A stretch of 7,056 nucleotides of DNA from Prevotellaceae bacterium (lineage in GTDB: Bacteria; Bacteroidota; Bacteroidia; Bacteroidales; UBA932): the NCBI GenBank assembly GCA_031259225.1, contig JAIRLT010000095.1:1-7056 (forward strand), read 5' to 3'. The notes under the pieces were generated by a model. It was not told the origin of the DNA, did not search any database, and saw only the letters and a list, made by a program, of their open reading frames with translations. Positions 5,811 through 7,056 of this stretch are shown here, in pieces (positions within the stretch are counted from its first letter, which is position 1; each line of letters starts with the position of its first letter). The position numbers were made by a program, and so were the translations under genes.

Positions 5811-6029
5811 TTAACCGTTCAACTGTTCAAACAAATCGTCAATATTTTTACACTTGATACCTTTTCCCGCACGCAGTTCCTGTATGGCTGCACGGGTCTC
5901 GGCATTGGGCATTTCAGCGGCATTGCCATCACTTATGGTTACTTCTTTGACGCCTTTTAAATTTGTTATTAACGCTTCCAGCGCCGGTAAAATCGCCGGG
6001 TTATCAAATGTTATATTCATTGTTACCAT
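5811..6029 (-). CDS. Small type II antitoxin (RelB/DinJ-like), apparently orphaned
   Basis: A 72-residue protein starting at ATG 6029 (or three codons later at 6020, giving 69 residues). The N-terminal half, MNITFDNPAILPALEALITNLKGV in outline, has the short strand and helix expected of a DNA-binding or dimerising segment, and the C-terminal half (NAETRAAIQELRAGKGIKC then NIDDLFEQLNG) resembles the toxin-binding tail of RelB-type antitoxins. Such proteins neutralise a RelE/YafQ ribonuclease and repress their own operon. The assignment is supported by the 15-codon YafQ-like tail directly downstream; the body of the toxin is missing. A good promoter (TTG, 20 bases, TACATTTG) and a palindrome at the start codon suggest that it is still expressed and perhaps self-regulated. 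Exact family uncertain. Confidence 0.75.
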   Translation of the reverse strand: MVTMNITFDNPAILPALEALITNLKGVKEVTISDGNAAEMPNAETRAAIQELRAGKGIKCKNIDDLFEQLNG

Positions 6030-6040
6030 AGCTATGCTAT
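6027..6040. promoter_or_regulatory. Palindrome at the antitoxin start, candidate operator
   Basis: CATAGCTATG at 6027-6036 is a perfect 10-bp palindrome overlapping the antitoxin start codon, and it is nested in ATAGC-tat-GCTAT (6028-6040). Type II antitoxins usually bind such palindromes next to their own promoter. The position between the -7 box and the coding start fits autorepression, but the link is inference. Confidence 0.4.
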
Positions 6041-6051
6041 TTATTTCCCGA

Positions 6052-6082
6052 CAAATGTATGTAAAATTTTCGGATTATGCAA
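6052..6082 (-). promoter_or_regulatory. Promoter of the antitoxin gene
   Basis: On the minus strand, TTG at 6082-6080 is followed after 20 bases by TACATTTG at 6059-6052. This fits the Bacteroidota consensus (TTG or TTTG, about 17-23 bases, TAnnTTTG) at both elements. The antitoxin ATG is 22 bases downstream of the -7 box. It diverges from the tyrA promoter. Confidence 0.6.
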
Positions 6083-6108
6083 CCCGTTTATTTACTAATA
6101 AAATATGC

Positions 6109-6116
6109 TATCTTTG
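6109..6116 (+). promoter_or_regulatory. Bacteroidota -7 box for tyrA
   Basis: TATCTTTG followed by CAC at 6109-6119 repeats the -7 box seen at 4277-4287. The tyrA ATG follows after a 46-base leader that contains a direct repeat. A degenerate -33 (GTTTA, 6085-6089) is possible. Confidence 0.6.
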
Positions 6117-6123
6117 CACTTTC

Positions 6124-6158
6124 ATCCGTGTAATCCGTAAAAATCCGTGTAATTCGTA
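6124..6158. repeat. ATCCGTGTAAT(C/T)CGTA direct repeat in the tyrA leader
   Basis: ATCCGTGTAATCCGTA at 6124-6139 is repeated at 6143-6158 with one C-to-T change. It fills almost the whole region between the tyrA -7 box and the ATG at 6163, so it should be part of the mRNA leader. A related AATCCGTAAAT is in the purD leader at 1086-1096. No riboswitch or leader peptide rich in Tyr or Phe was seen. Confidence 0.7.
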
Positions 6159-6162
6159 TATT

Positions 6163-6936
6163 ATGAAAATTCTTATTCTTGGCGCCGGGAAGATGGGCAC
6201 GTTCCTCACCGATGTGTTGTGCCTGCAACACGAAGTAGCCTTGTTCGACATTGACTCAAAGCGGCTGCGCTTTGTGTTCAACACCTGCCGGATGACGCGC
6301 TACGAGGAAATCGCAGCCTTCGAGCCGGAACTGCTCATCAACGCCGTTACCCTTAAATACACGGTGGAGGCTTTCCGGAAAGTAACGCCGCTGCTGCCGC
6401 CGCAGTGTATCCTTTCGGACATTGCGTCGGTGAAGACCGGCTTGCAGGAATACTACGCGCAGAGCGGCTTCCGCTACGTGTCGTCACACCCCATGTTCGG
6501 ACCTACGTTCGCCACGCTGGATAACCTGAGCACCCAAAACGCCATCATTATTTCCGAATCCGATCCTGTGGGAAAGGCGTTTTTCAACGACCTGTACCGC
6601 TCGCTCAAGCTGAATGTATTTGAATATTCATTCCGCGAACATGACGAAACCATTGCTTACTCGCTGTCGGTGCCGTTTGCTTCCACGCTGGTGTTCGCTT
6701 CGGTGATGAAACACCAGGAGGCGCCGGGCACTACTTTCAAACGGCACATGGACATTGCCCGCGGGCTGCTGTCGGAAGACGATTTCCTGCTCACCGAAAT
6801 CCTGTTCAACCCTTTTACCACCCCGCAAATCGAAAACATACGCGCCGAATTAGCCACGCTCCTTGACATCATCAAGGAAAAAGACAGCGGGAAAATGAAA
6901 ACCTTCCTTACCAAAGTGCGGGGAAATTTGGAATAA
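6163..6936 (+). CDS. tyrA: Prephenate dehydrogenase
   Basis: Converts prephenate to 4-hydroxyphenylpyruvate with reduction of NAD(P)+, the committed step to tyrosine; cytoplasmic. The 257-residue product opens with a Rossmann dinucleotide motif, GAGKMG at residues 7-12, with an acidic residue at the end of strand two (FDID at 28-31) suggesting NAD preference. It has SDIASVK at 85-91 and SHPMFGP at 108-114, whose His 109 is the catalytic histidine of the family, and the EHDE segment at 159-162 beginning the helical dimerisation domain. There is no fused chorismate mutase or ACT domain. The ATG at 6163 is chosen because it begins the Rossmann strand MKILILGAGKMG and follows a good promoter box; the same frame is open far upstream but only across the antitoxin gene. 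In many Bacteroidales tyrA sits with other aromatic amino acid genes; none is seen here, though the right flank is outside the window. Confidence 0.93.
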   Translation: MKILILGAGKMGTFLTDVLCLQHEVALFDIDSKRLRFVFNTCRMTRYEEIAAFEPELLINAVTLKYTVEAFRKVTPLLPPQCILSDIASVKTGLQEYYAQSGFRYVSSHPMFGPTFATLDNLSTQNAIIISESDPVGKAFFNDLYRSLKLNVFEYSFREHDETIAYSLSVPFASTLVFASVMKHQEAPGTTFKRHMDIARGLLSEDDFLLTEILFNPFTTPQIENIRAELATLLDIIKEKDSGKMKTFLTKVRGNLE

Positions 6937-6970
6937 GCTAAAATATAGGGTGCATTTCAAATTGTCGCAC

Positions 6971-7010
6971 CGTCATTGCGAACGGCGAGGAACGAGCCGT
7001 GAAGCAATCC
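6971..7010. repeat. Hairpin-forming dispersed repeat (GTCATTGCG...GCAATCC type)
   Basis: The segment begins CGTCATTGCG and ends GCAATCC. ATTGC (6975-6979) pairs with GCAAT (7004-7008), and ACGGC (6982-6986) pairs with GCCGT (6996-7000), leaving a 9-base loop GAGGAACGA. I recall the outline CGTCATTGCGAG...GAAGCAATCC as a short intergenic repeat seen in many unrelated bacterial genomes; this copy is a variant. It lies 34 bases after the tyrA stop and lacks a T-run, so a repeat fits better than a terminator. Confidence 0.6.
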
Positions 7011-7015
7011 GGTTC

Positions 7016-7056
7016 CTAATGTGATTAATTGTTTAATGTGCTAATGTGACTAATTG
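7016..7056. repeat. CTAATGTGA(T/C)TAATTG direct repeats at the right edge
   Basis: CTAATGTGATTAATTG at 7016-7031 and CTAATGTGACTAATTG at 7041-7056 differ by one base and flank a partial unit, TTTAATGTG (7032-7040). The array reaches the window edge, so the true copy number is unknown. No coding frame crosses it. Between the tyrA stop and the edge (120 bp) only this array and the hairpin repeat are seen. Confidence 0.8.

Noticed and set aside
5778..5960. Plus-strand 60-codon open frame
   Set aside because: It lies antisense to the antitoxin and toxin remnant, has no family resemblance and no start signals.
5854..6162. Long in-frame extension of tyrA to an ATG at 5854
   Set aside because: It would run across the antitoxin gene and both promoters, and the Rossmann fold begins exactly at the ATG at 6163.
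6949..6971. GGTGC...GCACC inverted repeat as tyrA terminator
   Set aside because: Only 5 bp of stem with a 13-base loop and no following T-run; too weak to call.

Overview
The window looks like chromosomal DNA of a member of the Bacteroidota, most likely an uncultured Bacteroidales relative. The evidence is repeated TATCTTTG boxes (the TAnnTTTG -7 element used by the primary sigma factor of this phylum) just upstream of genes, almost no Shine-Dalgarno sequences, a Bacteroidota-type membrane protein beside purD, an ompH-murI pair, and a short 257-residue prephenate dehydrogenase. Species cannot be named from this sequence.

Layout. Positions 1-216 (minus strand) hold the start of a PIN-domain toxin gene that runs off the left edge and carries a one-base frameshift. 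Positions 217-444 are a gene-free stretch filled with short A/G-rich repeats and a repeated GCGTCAGC-containing module. Then, all on the plus strand, come a polysaccharide deacetylase (445-1056), purD (1105-2424), a polytopic membrane protein probably of the DUF6427 family (2453-3445), purQ (3514-4200), an OmpH/Skp-like periplasmic chaperone (4315-4869) and murI (4959-5714). A small antitoxin gene lies on the minus strand (5811-6029), followed by a 15-codon scrap of its toxin partner. It is transcribed divergently from tyrA (6163-6936). The right end (6937-7056) holds a hairpin repeat and short direct repeats.

How the genes relate. purD and purQ supply steps two and four (glutaminase subunit) of de novo purine synthesis and probably share a transcript with the membrane protein between them. 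OmpH and MurI serve the cell envelope (outer-membrane protein chaperoning and D-glutamate for peptidoglycan), and the deacetylase is probably an envelope or glycan enzyme too. TyrA makes the tyrosine precursor. Most of the window is therefore housekeeping.

The more informative signals lie between the genes. Two toxin-antitoxin loci both appear to have a damaged toxin. Several different families of short intergenic repeats are present. A 24-bp perfect hairpin sits just upstream of a murI gene whose only plausible start codon is TTG. I did not find convincing evidence for a new defence or biosynthetic system here.
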